Assembly: GCA_002305335.1 (NCBI GenBank)
Contig: DBQR01000043.1
Coordinates: 3,490-17,341 of the forward strand
From: Clostridiales bacterium UBA1389
GTDB lineage: Bacteria > Bacillota > Clostridia > Oscillospirales > CAG-382
Length of the DNA stretch: 13,852 bases
Direction of reading: 5' to 3'
The first letter of the stretch is position 1, and each line of letters begins with the position of its first letter. The notes beneath the pieces are model-generated. The model saw only the letters and a list, made by a program, of their open reading frames with translations, did no database searches and was not told the DNA's origin. Below, piece after piece: positions 7,520 to 13,852 of this stretch. A program made the position numbers and the translations under genes.

Positions 7520-8714
7520 GATATTGTCCCCGGCGGGGAACCCTGAAAAGCTGAAATTCGCCGTCCGGTACGGGGCGGACGCGGTTTACTGCGCCCTTAA
7601 GGAATTCGGAATGAGGGCTTTTACCGACAACTTTACCCCCGAAGAATTTGCCGAAGGGGTTAAATTCGCCCGTGAACGGGGAGTTAAGGTTTACCTAACC
7701 CTTAACACCATGCCGCCGGAAAGCAAAATAAGTGAACTTCCCTGCCTGCTTGACAGCATAAAAGGCACCCTCCCCGACGCGTTTATTATAAGCGACCCGG
7801 GGGTTATGGAAACCGTAAGGCAAGCCTTTCCCCGGGTACCTATCCATTTATCCACCCAGGCGTCGGCAGTAAACGCCGCCGGCTGTAACTTTTGGTATAA
7901 AAACGGGGTTAAACGGATTGTCCTTGCAAGGGAGCTTACCCTTGCGGATATCAAAAAGATAAGGCTAAACACTCCCCCCGATCTGGAACTTGAAGTATTC
8001 GTCCACGGGGCAATGTGCATTTCCTATTCGGGACGCTGCCTTCTTTCAAAACATTTCACCGACCGCAACGCCAACGAGGGGCGCTGTTCCCAGCCCTGCC
8101 GGTGGAAATATTATTTCAAAGAGGAAAAGCGGCCGGATGAAATCCTCACCGCCGAGGAATTTTCCGAAGGCACCTATATCTTTTCAAGCAAGGACACCTG
8201 CATGATAGAGCATCTTGACGACCTGACGGAGGCGGGAATCGACAGTCTTAAAATCGAAGGGCGGATGAAGTCCGCCTATTACACCGCCTGCGTGACCAAC
8301 GCCTATAAAATGGCGCTTCGGGACCTGACTGCGGGACTTCCCTTCAACAAAGCCTACCGTGACGAGGTGGAGGGGGTAAGCCATCGGGAATACCATACCG
8401 GCTTTTTTTATGACAATGTAACCGAAAACCCCAACACCGTATCCATGGGGGGGTATATCTGCGAAAAGCCCTTTTACTGCGATGTGCTGAACTATGACGA
8501 AAAAACCGGCCTTGCAAGATGCTTTCAGCGGAATAAGATGTTTGCCGGATGTGTAGCCGAACACCTTTCCCCCGGAAAAACGGGAAAAGAAATCGTGATT
8601 GATAAAATATACGACCTTGATATGAAGGAAATCGAATCCACGCCCCGCCCCAAAATGGAGTTTTACATTCGTCATCCCGGCGCAAAGCCGGGGGATATTA
8701 TAAGGGGAAAGTAA
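7506..8714 (+). CDS. U32 family protein, TrhP/YrrO-like tRNA U34 hydroxylation factor
   Basis: The 402-aa protein fits the U32 "peptidase" family. Members TrhP (E. coli YegQ, B. subtilis YrrN/YrrO) are known to make 5-hydroxyuridine at tRNA position 34 with prephenate and an Fe-S cluster. The start K-I-P-E-I-L-S-P-A-G-N and Y-G-A-D-A-V-Y are typical. The family signature E-V-F-V-H-G-A-M-C171...G-R-C178-L-L-S is complete, and with C194 and C198 gives four likely cluster ligands. The C-terminal U32 domain is present. I chose the ATG at 7506 because the family begins right before this motif; an in-frame ATG at 7491 would add five residues. Neither has a strong ribosome site, and the gene overlaps mltG by 14 bases. 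Its length fits YrrO (TrhP2) better than YrrN. No trmR lies between, unlike B. subtilis. Confidence 0.9.
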   Translation: MKIPEILSPAGNPEKLKFAVRYGADAVYCALKEFGMRAFTDNFTPEEFAEGVKFARERGVKVYLTLNTMPPESKISELPCLLDSIKGTLPDAFIISDPGVMETVRQAFPRVPIHLSTQASAVNAAGCNFWYKNGVKRIVLARELTLADIKKIRLNTPPDLELEVFVHGAMCISYSGRCLLSKHFTDRNANEGRCSQPCRWKYYFKEEKRPDEILTAEEFSEGTYIFSSKDTCMIEHLDDLTEAGIDSLKIEGRMKSAYYTACVTNAYKMALRDLTAGLPFNKAYRDEVEGVSHREYHTGFFYDNVTENPNTVSMGGYICEKPFYCDVLNYDEKTGLARCFQRNKMFAGCVAEHLSPGKTGKEIVIDKIYDLDMKEIESTPRPKMEFYIRHPGAKPGDIIRGK

Positions 8715-9365
8715 ATGATCAGGCTGTTTAAACATAAAATAGTTATAATCTGCGGCCATTTCGGCACGGGAAAAACCAATATCGCCGTCAATCTTGCCCT
8801 TTCCGCCGCAAAGACCGGGTATAATACAATCATCGCCGATCTGGACATAGTAAACCCCTACTTCCGTACCGCCGATAATGCCAGAGCATTAAATTCCTTG
8901 GGGGTAACCACCCTTATCCCCCCCTACGCCAACACCAACGTGGATATTCCCTCCCTGCCCCCGGCGATGCAAACCGTATTTTCCGACGACAACTACGCCA
9001 TACTGGACGTGGGGGGAAACGCCGAAGGGGGTACGGTGCTGGGGCTTTACCAAGACGACCTTATAAAAAGCGGCTATGATATGTATTACGTCTTCAACGC
9101 CTACCGTCCGGAAAACCTTGACCCCGATTTGTCGGTACAGTCCCTGAAATCAATCGAAATTTCAAGCGGCTTAAAATTTTCCGGTATAATAAACAATTCC
9201 AATTTAGGTGCAGAAACTTCAAGGGAAACGGTTTTGTCGTCGGTTGAAAAGGCGAAAAAATTCGCTTCCCTGTCGGAAGTCCCCTTGGTTATGACCACCG
9301 CCTTTGAGCAGAACGCTACAAAAAACATGGTTATCATTAAAGACATTACGAAAAAAATCTTTTAA
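8715..9365 (+). CDS. SIMIBI-like P-loop NTPase of unknown function linked to vor genes
   Basis: This 216-aa soluble protein has a Walker A motif G14-H-F-G-T-G-K20-T21 right at its N-terminus, then D42-L-D44-I-V-N-P-Y-F-R resembling the D-x-D switch region of ParA/MinD/ArsA-like proteins. It also has a Walker-B-like I-L-D98-V-G-G. A later G-I-I-N-N-S-N stretch could contact the base. It lacks the deviant K-G-G Walker lysine of true ParA/MinD, and lacks the C-x-x-C of Mrp/NBP35 Fe-S carriers: C13 is the only cysteine. The ATG directly follows the U32 stop, with AAGGGGA at 8702-8708 as ribosome site. It lies 20 bases before vorD; I recall similar NTPases beside clostridial vor genes. A role in assembling or controlling the oxidoreductase is only a guess. 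Confidence 0.8.
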   Translation: MIRLFKHKIVIICGHFGTGKTNIAVNLALSAAKTGYNTIIADLDIVNPYFRTADNARALNSLGVTTLIPPYANTNVDIPSLPPAMQTVFSDDNYAILDVGGNAEGGTVLGLYQDDLIKSGYDMYYVFNAYRPENLDPDLSVQSLKSIEISSGLKFSGIINNSNLGAETSRETVLSSVEKAKKFASLSEVPLVMTTAFEQNATKNMVIIKDITKKIF

Positions 9366-9385
9366 TATACAGAAAGGAATATAAA

Positions 9386-9598
9386 ATGAACAAAGTCACC
9401 TTTGAAAAGAACCTATGCAAGGGCTGCGGTCTTTGCGCGGAGGTCTGCCCGAAAAAAATTATTTTTCTTGATAAAGAGGAAATAAACCAGAAGGGCTACC
9501 ATCCGGCGAAGGTAACCGATATGGAAAAGTGCATTGCCTGCGCCATGTGCGCCACAATGTGTCCCGATGTGGTTATCACCGTTGAAAAAAATGTTTAA
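9386..9598 (+). CDS. vorD: 2-oxoacid:ferredoxin oxidoreductase delta subunit (2x[4Fe-4S])
   Basis: The 70-aa protein is a bacterial-type ferredoxin with two cluster motifs: C11-x2-C14-x2-C17-x3-C21-P and C49-x2-C52-x2-C55-x3-C59-P. It would pass electrons from the thiamine-diphosphate site of the enzyme to free ferredoxin. Its position immediately before the alpha, beta and gamma subunit genes identifies it as the delta subunit of a four-subunit VOR/KOR-type enzyme rather than a free ferredoxin. AAAGGA at 9373-9378 lies 7 bases before the ATG. Val, 2-oxoglutarate or other 2-oxoacid specificity cannot be read from this subunit. Confidence 0.87.
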   Translation: MNKVTFEKNLCKGCGLCAEVCPKKIIFLDKEEINQKGYHPAKVTDMEKCIACAMCATMCPDVVITVEKNV

Positions 9599-9635
9599 AT
9601 AAAAAGCTACATACTGAAAGGATTGAACGTTTTTA

Positions 9636-10706
9636 ATGTCTAAAATACTTATGAAGGGTAACGAAGCCATTGCCGAAGCCGCAATAAGAGCCGGCTGCAA
9701 GCTGTTTTTCGGCTACCCGATTACACCCCAAACCGAACTTTCCGAATATATGGCAAAGCAGATGCCGAAACGGGGGGGACTCTCCCTGCAGGCCGAAAGC
9801 GAAATCGCCGCAATAAATATGGTGTTAGGCGCTTCCGCCTCCGGCGCCCGAGCGATAACCTCTTCCTCTTCTCCCGGAATTTCCCTTAAAAGCGAGGGCA
9901 TTTCATATATAGCCGGTTCGGATCTGCCCTGCGTTGTGGTAAACGTCCAGCGGGGGGGCCCCGGTCTCGGGGGAATCCAGCCCGCCCAGTCGGACTACTA
10001 CCAGGCAACCAAATCCGCCGGTCACGGGGATTTCCATTTAATCGTCCTTGCCCCCGCCTCGGTTCAGGAAATGGCTTCATTGACCGTCCTTGCCTTTGAC
10101 CTTGCCGACGAATACCGTATGCCGGCAATGCTCCTTGCCGACGGTGCTTTGGGTCAGATGATGGAACCGGTGGATTTCGACGAAATAAAAGTAAGACAGC
10201 TCCCCGAAAAGACCTGGGCCTGCAACGGTCACGAAAATAAACGTAAGCACAACATAATAAACAGCCTTTACATAGAGCCGGAAGTCCTTGAAAATACGGT
10301 GTTGAACCGCTATGAAAAATATAAAACCATTGAGGAAAAAGAGGTTTTGTACGAGGAATATATGACCGACGATGCCGAAATTATCCTTGTTTCCTACGGC
10401 ATAACCTCAAGGGTTTCAAAGTCGGCGGTCAAAGCGGCAAGACAAAACGGCATTAAGGCGGGGCTTTTCAGGTGTATTTCCCTTTATCCCTTCCCGTCGA
10501 AGCGGCTTAATGAGCTTACCGACAGGGCAAAATGTATGATTTCGGTGGAAATGAACATGGGACAGATGATAAACGACATCAAGGTCGCCATCGACTGCAA
10601 AATACCCGTTACCCATTTCGGCCGCAACGGCGGTGTCATCCCCACCGTTGACGAAATTTTTGGGGAAATAAAGCGTTTAAGCGACGGGAATAAGGAGGTT
10701 AAATAA
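9636..10706 (+). CDS. vorB: 2-oxoacid:ferredoxin oxidoreductase alpha subunit, VorB-like
   Basis: The 356-aa alpha subunit combines the pyrimidine-binding domain and the transketolase C-terminal-like domain. Typical features are M-K-G-N-E-A-I-A-E-A-A, G26-Y-P-I-T-P31, Q-A-E54-S-E56-I-A-A-I, S-S-S-S-P-G-I-S-L near 76-84, and R-G-G-P-G-L-G. These match VorB-type subunits (3-methyl-2-oxobutanoate:ferredoxin oxidoreductase) best by memory; KorA for 2-oxoglutarate is a close alternative. The enzyme converts a 2-oxoacid and CoA to acyl-CoA, CO2 and reduced ferredoxin, or runs in reverse. The ribosome site AAAGGA at 9617-9622 is 13 bases from the ATG, longer than at neighbouring genes; the family N-terminus still supports this start. 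It overlaps vorA by one base (TAATG). Confidence 0.9.
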   Translation: MSKILMKGNEAIAEAAIRAGCKLFFGYPITPQTELSEYMAKQMPKRGGLSLQAESEIAAINMVLGASASGARAITSSSSPGISLKSEGISYIAGSDLPCVVVNVQRGGPGLGGIQPAQSDYYQATKSAGHGDFHLIVLAPASVQEMASLTVLAFDLADEYRMPAMLLADGALGQMMEPVDFDEIKVRQLPEKTWACNGHENKRKHNIINSLYIEPEVLENTVLNRYEKYKTIEEKEVLYEEYMTDDAEIILVSYGITSRVSKSAVKAARQNGIKAGLFRCISLYPFPSKRLNELTDRAKCMISVEMNMGQMINDIKVAIDCKIPVTHFGRNGGVIPTVDEIFGEIKRLSDGNKEVK

Positions 10707-11452
10707 TGACGGTTTTTCAAAAGCCAAAGGCTTTATGTAACGTTCCCTTCCACTACTGCCCCGGCTGTACCCACGGCGTTGTACACCGGCTTGTGGCTGA
10801 AGTTATCGACGAACTTGACATAGAGGGCAAAACCATAGGCATAGCCCCCGTCGGCTGCTCGGTTTTTGCCTACAACTACTTTAACTGCGATATGATTCAG
10901 GCGCCCCACGGGAGAGCTCCCGCCGTCGCCACCGGCGTAAAGCGGGCTAATCCCGACAAATTTGTGTTTACGTATCAGGGAGACGGGGATCTTGCCGCCA
11001 TAGGCACCAACGAAACAATCCATGCCGGAGCCAGGGGCGAAAACATTACGATAATTTTTATAAACAACGCCATTTACGGTATGACCGGCGGTCAGATGGC
11101 ACCCACCACCCTTCCCGGTCAGGTTACCACCACCTCCCCCTACGGGCGGGACAGAAAGATACAGGGCAACCCCATCAGGGTGTGCGAAATGCTTGCCACC
11201 GTTGACGGTGTGGCATATGCCGAACGGGTGTCCGTCGACTGCGTTAAAAATATTAACGCCGCCAAAAAGGCGATAAAGAAAGCCTTTGAGATTCAAAAGC
11301 AAAAATTAGGCTATTCCATTGTGGAAGTGCTGTCCACCTGCCCCACCAACTGGGGTCTGACCCCCCTTAAAGCCTGCGAATGGTTACGGGAAAACATGAT
11401 TCCCTACTATCCCTTGGGGGTTTATAAGGACATTACAAAGGAGGGAGAATAA
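10706..11452 (+). CDS. vorA: 2-oxoacid:ferredoxin oxidoreductase beta (thiamine diphosphate) subunit
   Basis: The 248-aa subunit binds thiamine diphosphate and Mg2+ through G92-D-G-D95...N120-N121, followed by the family stretch Y-G-M-T-G-G-Q. Cysteines C18-P-G-C21, C51 in V-G-C-S and C212 in S-T-C-P match the four ligands of the proximal [4Fe-4S] cluster in this enzyme family. It works as a complex with the alpha, gamma and delta products encoded on both sides. AAGGAGG at 10692-10698 precedes the ATG by 7 bases, and the ATG shares its first base with the vorB stop codon. Substrate preference is not decided by these motifs. Confidence 0.91.
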   Translation: MTVFQKPKALCNVPFHYCPGCTHGVVHRLVAEVIDELDIEGKTIGIAPVGCSVFAYNYFNCDMIQAPHGRAPAVATGVKRANPDKFVFTYQGDGDLAAIGTNETIHAGARGENITIIFINNAIYGMTGGQMAPTTLPGQVTTTSPYGRDRKIQGNPIRVCEMLATVDGVAYAERVSVDCVKNINAAKKAIKKAFEIQKQKLGYSIVEVLSTCPTNWGLTPLKACEWLRENMIPYYPLGVYKDITKEGE

Positions 11453-11986
11453 ATGCCTGCCATTCTGCTTGCCGGCTTCGGCGGACAGGGAATACTTTTT
11501 GCGGGAAAACAGCTGGTTACCGCCGGGATGAACCTGAACAAACAGGTTTCCTGGCTGCCTTCCTACGGTCCCGAAATGAGGGGGGGCACCTGCAACTGTT
11601 CGGTCAATATCGACGACGAACCCATAGGCTCACCCCTTGTCACCAATCCGGATGTATTATTGGCTTTTAACAAGCCGTCTTACGATAAATTTATAAATAA
11701 AGTCAAACCCGGCGGTTTCGTGTTTATCGATTCCTCCCTGATAAACGAAAAATGCGGGAGAACCGATATTACCGCCCTTTACATACCCGCTACCGAAATC
11801 GCCGACAAAAACGGCTTTGCCAAGCTTGCCAACGTGGTGATGTTGGGCGCGGTTATTAGAATTCTGAATCTGTTTACCAAAGAGCAGTTTATCGACTGCC
11901 TGGTTCAGTCCACACCTAAAAGCAAACCGGAGCTTGCCGAATTAAACAAAAAGGCTTTCGAAATCGGGTACAATTACAATATTTAA
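11453..11986 (+). CDS. vorC: 2-oxoacid:ferredoxin oxidoreductase gamma subunit
   Basis: The 177-aa protein is the gamma (catalytic-domain II-like) subunit. It starts with A-G8-F-G-G-Q-G-I, the Rossmann-like turn of the family, and carries P-S-Y-G-P-E-M-R-G-G-T-C47-N-C49 which is typical of gamma chains. It completes the delta-alpha-beta-gamma set encoded in this order. The ATG abuts the vorA stop and is preceded by AAAGGAGG at 11437-11444, the strongest ribosome site of the operon. The following ispD begins one base after its stop codon. Confidence 0.9.
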   Translation: MPAILLAGFGGQGILFAGKQLVTAGMNLNKQVSWLPSYGPEMRGGTCNCSVNIDDEPIGSPLVTNPDVLLAFNKPSYDKFINKVKPGGFVFIDSSLINEKCGRTDITALYIPATEIADKNGFAKLANVVMLGAVIRILNLFTKEQFIDCLVQSTPKSKPELAELNKKAFEIGYNYNI

Positions 11987-11987
11987 A

Positions 11988-12689
11988 ATGAAAACAACAA
12001 ATCAGTCAAAACCCTGTGTAGGCGCGGTAATCGTCGCCGCGGGCAGCGGCACAAGAATGGGGAACGTTTCAAAACCCCTTATAAAACTCGGCGATAAAAC
12101 GGTTTTCGAACATGTTTTGTCGGCTTTTTCCGCCTGCCCGTCGGTGGACGAGATAGTTATTGTCTGCAGGGACAAAGCCCCATTTGAAAAGCTTGTGAAA
12201 AGCGAAAAGCCCGTCAGATTTGCCGAAGGGGGTAAAACCAGGTTTCATTCGGTTTCCAACGGGGTTGACGCCCTTAAATATGCGGATATTGTCTGCATAC
12301 ACGACTGCGCAAGGCCTTTTATTACTCCGGAGGAAATCGAAAAGCTGATTGGGGAAGCCGTAAAAACCGGGGCTGCCACCGCCTGTACAAGGGTTAAGGA
12401 CACCGTAAAATATGCAGACCCAGGCGAAAAATGCTTTTACACACCCAAGCGGGAAAACCTAATCGCCGTTCAGACGCCCCAGGTTTTTAAACGGGACATT
12501 TATATTGCCTCCCGGGCGGTTGCCATCAGGGACAGTCTGTACGCCACCGACGAAACCTCCATCGCCGAACACGCGGGTTTCGCCGTCAGTTATGCGGAGA
12601 CTTCCGAACTTAACATAAAGCTTACCGACATAAACGATGTTAAAATCGCAAAAGCGATTTGTTTTCTGAAGGAAAAAGGAGAACTGTAA
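11988..12689 (+). CDS. ispD: 2-C-methyl-D-erythritol 4-phosphate cytidylyltransferase
   Basis: IspD joins CTP and MEP to give CDP-methylerythritol in the non-mevalonate isoprenoid pathway. The 233-aa protein has the CTP loop A-A-G-S-G-T-R23-M-G...K29, a G-G-K-T-R-x-x-S-V-x-N-G motif, H105-D-C-A-R-P-F, V-K-D-T-V-K, Q162-T-P-Q, T-D188-E-T-S, and a closing E-L-N-I-K-L-T-D. Length is usual for the family (about 230). There is no visible Shine-Dalgarno; the start lies one base after the vorC stop, so translation probably depends on coupling. The ispF gene overlaps it by one base, so both MEP steps are co-expressed; ispE, the step between them, is not in the window. Confidence 0.94.
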   Translation: MKTTNQSKPCVGAVIVAAGSGTRMGNVSKPLIKLGDKTVFEHVLSAFSACPSVDEIVIVCRDKAPFEKLVKSEKPVRFAEGGKTRFHSVSNGVDALKYADIVCIHDCARPFITPEEIEKLIGEAVKTGAATACTRVKDTVKYADPGEKCFYTPKRENLIAVQTPQVFKRDIYIASRAVAIRDSLYATDETSIAEHAGFAVSYAETSELNIKLTDINDVKIAKAICFLKEKGEL

Positions 12690-13156
12690 TGCGTATCGGC
12701 CACGGCTATGATGTACACAGATTCGGTTCGGACAAAAAGCTTATCCTCGGCGGGGTGGAAATCCCCTTTGGGGTAGGTCTGATAGCCCATTCCGACGGGG
12801 ATGTTGTGCTTCATGCCCTCTGCGACGCCTTACTGGGTGCTGCGTCTTTACGGGATATAGGCTTTCACTTCCCCGACAATAGTAATGAATTCAAGGATAT
12901 TTCGTCTATAATCCTCTTAAAGAGGGTTTATGAAATGATAACAAATAAAGGGTATGCCCTTTCAAACTGCGACATTACCGTTATTGCGGAAAAACCAAAG
13001 CTTTCCCCCTTTATTCCCGAAATGGTAAAGACAATTACCGAAGCCCTTGATATTGACAAAGACAGAATAAACATCAAAGCCACCACCGAGGAAGGCTTGG
13101 GGCTTGCCGGGAACGGCATAGGCTGTCATGCGGTGTGTTTGATCGACAAGGAGTAG
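12689..13156 (+). CDS. ispF: 2-C-methyl-D-erythritol 2,4-cyclodiphosphate synthase
   Basis: IspF cyclises CDP-ME-2-phosphate to MEcPP with loss of CMP, acting as a trimer. The 155-aa product is full length. Zinc ligands D8, H10 and H42 sit in G-H-G-Y-D-V-H and S-D-G-D-V-V-L-H, at the same numbers as in E. coli. The D-I-G-F-H-F-P-D loop and the C-terminal K-A-T-T-E-E-G-L-G motif are also present. The ATG at 12689 shares one base with the ispD stop and has AAGGAG at 12676-12681; an upstream in-frame extension from 12659 would begin inside ispD without a site. The next gene, nagA, starts 3 bases after the stop. Confidence 0.96.
   Translation: MRIGHGYDVHRFGSDKKLILGGVEIPFGVGLIAHSDGDVVLHALCDALLGAASLRDIGFHFPDNSNEFKDISSIILLKRVYEMITNKGYALSNCDITVIAEKPKLSPFIPEMVKTITEALDIDKDRINIKATTEEGLGLAGNGIGCHAVCLIDKE
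13148..13153 (+). promoter_or_regulatory. Ribosome binding site of nagA
   Basis: AAGGAG ends right at the ispF stop codon and stands 6 bases before the nagA ATG at 13160. It fixes the nagA start and shows that the gene is read as part of the same transcript. Confidence 0.75.
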
Positions 13157-13159
13157 GCT

Positions 13160-13852
13160 ATGAAAACCAAACTTAAAGGCAATATCGTTACCCCTATCAG
13201 GATAATCCCCAACGGGGAACTAAATTTCGAAAACGGTATTATCACCTATGTGGGAAGCCGGAAAAACGACGATAATTTATTCGAATGCCTTGACTTCGGC
13301 GAAAATTACATCTCCCCGGGGTTTATCGACCTTCACGTTCACGGGGGCGGGGGTTCCGACTTTATGGACGGCACCGAGGAGGCTTTTTTAAAGATCGCCT
13401 CACTCCATCAGTCCCACGGCACCACCTCCCTGCTTGCCACCACTTTAACTTGTCCCGACGAAGAACTGTTTAACATCTTCGATGTGTTTGACAGAATCAA
13501 GGGGAAAAATATTAAAAACTGCCTTTACGGGCTTCATCTTGAAGGACCCTATTTCGCCAAAACCCAGAAGGGAGCCCAGGACGAAAAATATATAAAATTC
13601 CCTACAAGGGAACATTACGGCTTAATTCTTGAAAAAGGCGGCAAATATATTAAAAGATGGTCTGTCGCCCCCGAACTGGAGGGGGCTATGGAACTGGGAC
13701 GAATCCTTTCCGAAAAAGGTATTCTCCCTTCCATGGGACATTCCGATGCGGAATACGAAACCGCCCTTGAGGCCTTTGAAAACGGCTACACCCATCTTAC
13801 CCATTTTTATTCGGGAATGTCCACCATAACCCGGAAGGGCGGGTTCAGGCAT
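13160..13852 (+). CDS. nagA: N-acetylglucosamine-6-phosphate deacetylase, 5' part (cut by window end)
   Basis: The reading frame stays open from the ATG to the last base (231 codons) with no stop, so the gene continues beyond the window; the family is about 380-390 aa. NagA removes acetate from GlcNAc-6-phosphate in amino-sugar use and wall recycling. Amidohydrolase motifs are P-G-F-I-D-L-H59-V-H61-G, H-L-E128-G-P-Y-F, G-H194-S-D and T-H-F after H215 should be read as H-L-T-H215-F. E128, H194 and H215 fit the metal ligands of the family; in the loop after H215, F-Y-S-G-M replaces the commoner L-F-N-A-M. AAGGAG at 13148-13153 lies within the end of ispF, 6 bases before the ATG. Neighbours of nagA beyond the edge (for example nagB) cannot be seen. 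Confidence 0.92.
   Translation, partial: MKTKLKGNIVTPIRIIPNGELNFENGIITYVGSRKNDDNLFECLDFGENYISPGFIDLHVHGGGGSDFMDGTEEAFLKIASLHQSHGTTSLLATTLTCPDEELFNIFDVFDRIKGKNIKNCLYGLHLEGPYFAKTQKGAQDEKYIKFPTREHYGLILEKGGKYIKRWSVAPELEGAMELGRILSEKGILPSMGHSDAEYETALEAFENGYTHLTHFYSGMSTITRKGGFRH

Noticed and set aside
9954..9960. Runs of seven G (here and near 8447) as phase-variation tracts
   Set aside because: They lie in conserved enzyme genes, encode expected Gly residues, and runs of G and C are common throughout this DNA because CCC and GGG codons are favoured.
13622..13852. Short open frames on both strands near the right edge
   Set aside because: They overlap the nagA frame, which is open from 13160 to the end and carries all expected metal-binding motifs.

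Overview
This window looks like ordinary chromosomal DNA of an anaerobic low-to-moderate-GC Bacillota, most likely a Clostridia member (my inference: Oscillospirales/Ruminococcaceae-like, gut type). The evidence is strong AAGGAG-type ribosome sites, near-consensus SigA promoters in an AT-rich divergent intergenic region, a ferredoxin-dependent 2-oxoacid oxidoreductase, the MEP isoprenoid genes ispD-ispF, an mltG-U32 gene pair as known from the Bacillus subtilis yrrL-yrrO region, and a Gram-positive-style exported phosphoesterase with an InlB-like repeat. I see no rRNA, tRNA, CRISPR array, insertion sequence or phage gene.

Layout. From 31 to 3561 on the minus strand lies one large exported, membrane-anchored, multidomain metallophosphoesterase. 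Between it and the next gene is a 237-base AT-rich divergent control region. It holds two back-to-back promoters, each with a 17-base spacer, plus two short perfect dyads. From 3799 to the right edge every gene is on the plus strand with very short gaps or overlaps: a thymidylate-kinase-like gene, a DJ-1/PfpI gene, a CPBP membrane protease, mltG, a U32 tRNA-hydroxylation-type gene (trhP-like), a P-loop NTPase of unknown role, vorD-vorB-vorA-vorC (2-oxoacid:ferredoxin oxidoreductase), ispD, ispF, and the first 231 codons of nagA, which runs off the window.

How the genes fit together. The plus-strand block looks like one long transcription unit of about 10 kb or more, because I find no terminator inside it and most junctions overlap or touch. 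It mixes nucleotide synthesis (tmk), stress/protein quality (DJ-1, CPBP), cell-wall processing (MltG, NagA), tRNA wobble modification (U32), ferredoxin-linked branched-chain/2-oxoacid metabolism (Vor) and isoprenoid precursor synthesis (IspD/IspF). Isoprenoids feed the undecaprenyl carrier used in wall synthesis, so MltG, IspDF and NagA share a loose cell-envelope theme.

The least explained part is the P-loop NTPase fixed directly ahead of the Vor genes. I found no clearly novel defence or mobile system; the points worth a second look are the NTPase-Vor association, the divergent tmk motifs, the variant metal motifs of the large phosphoesterase, and the dyads between the divergent promoters.
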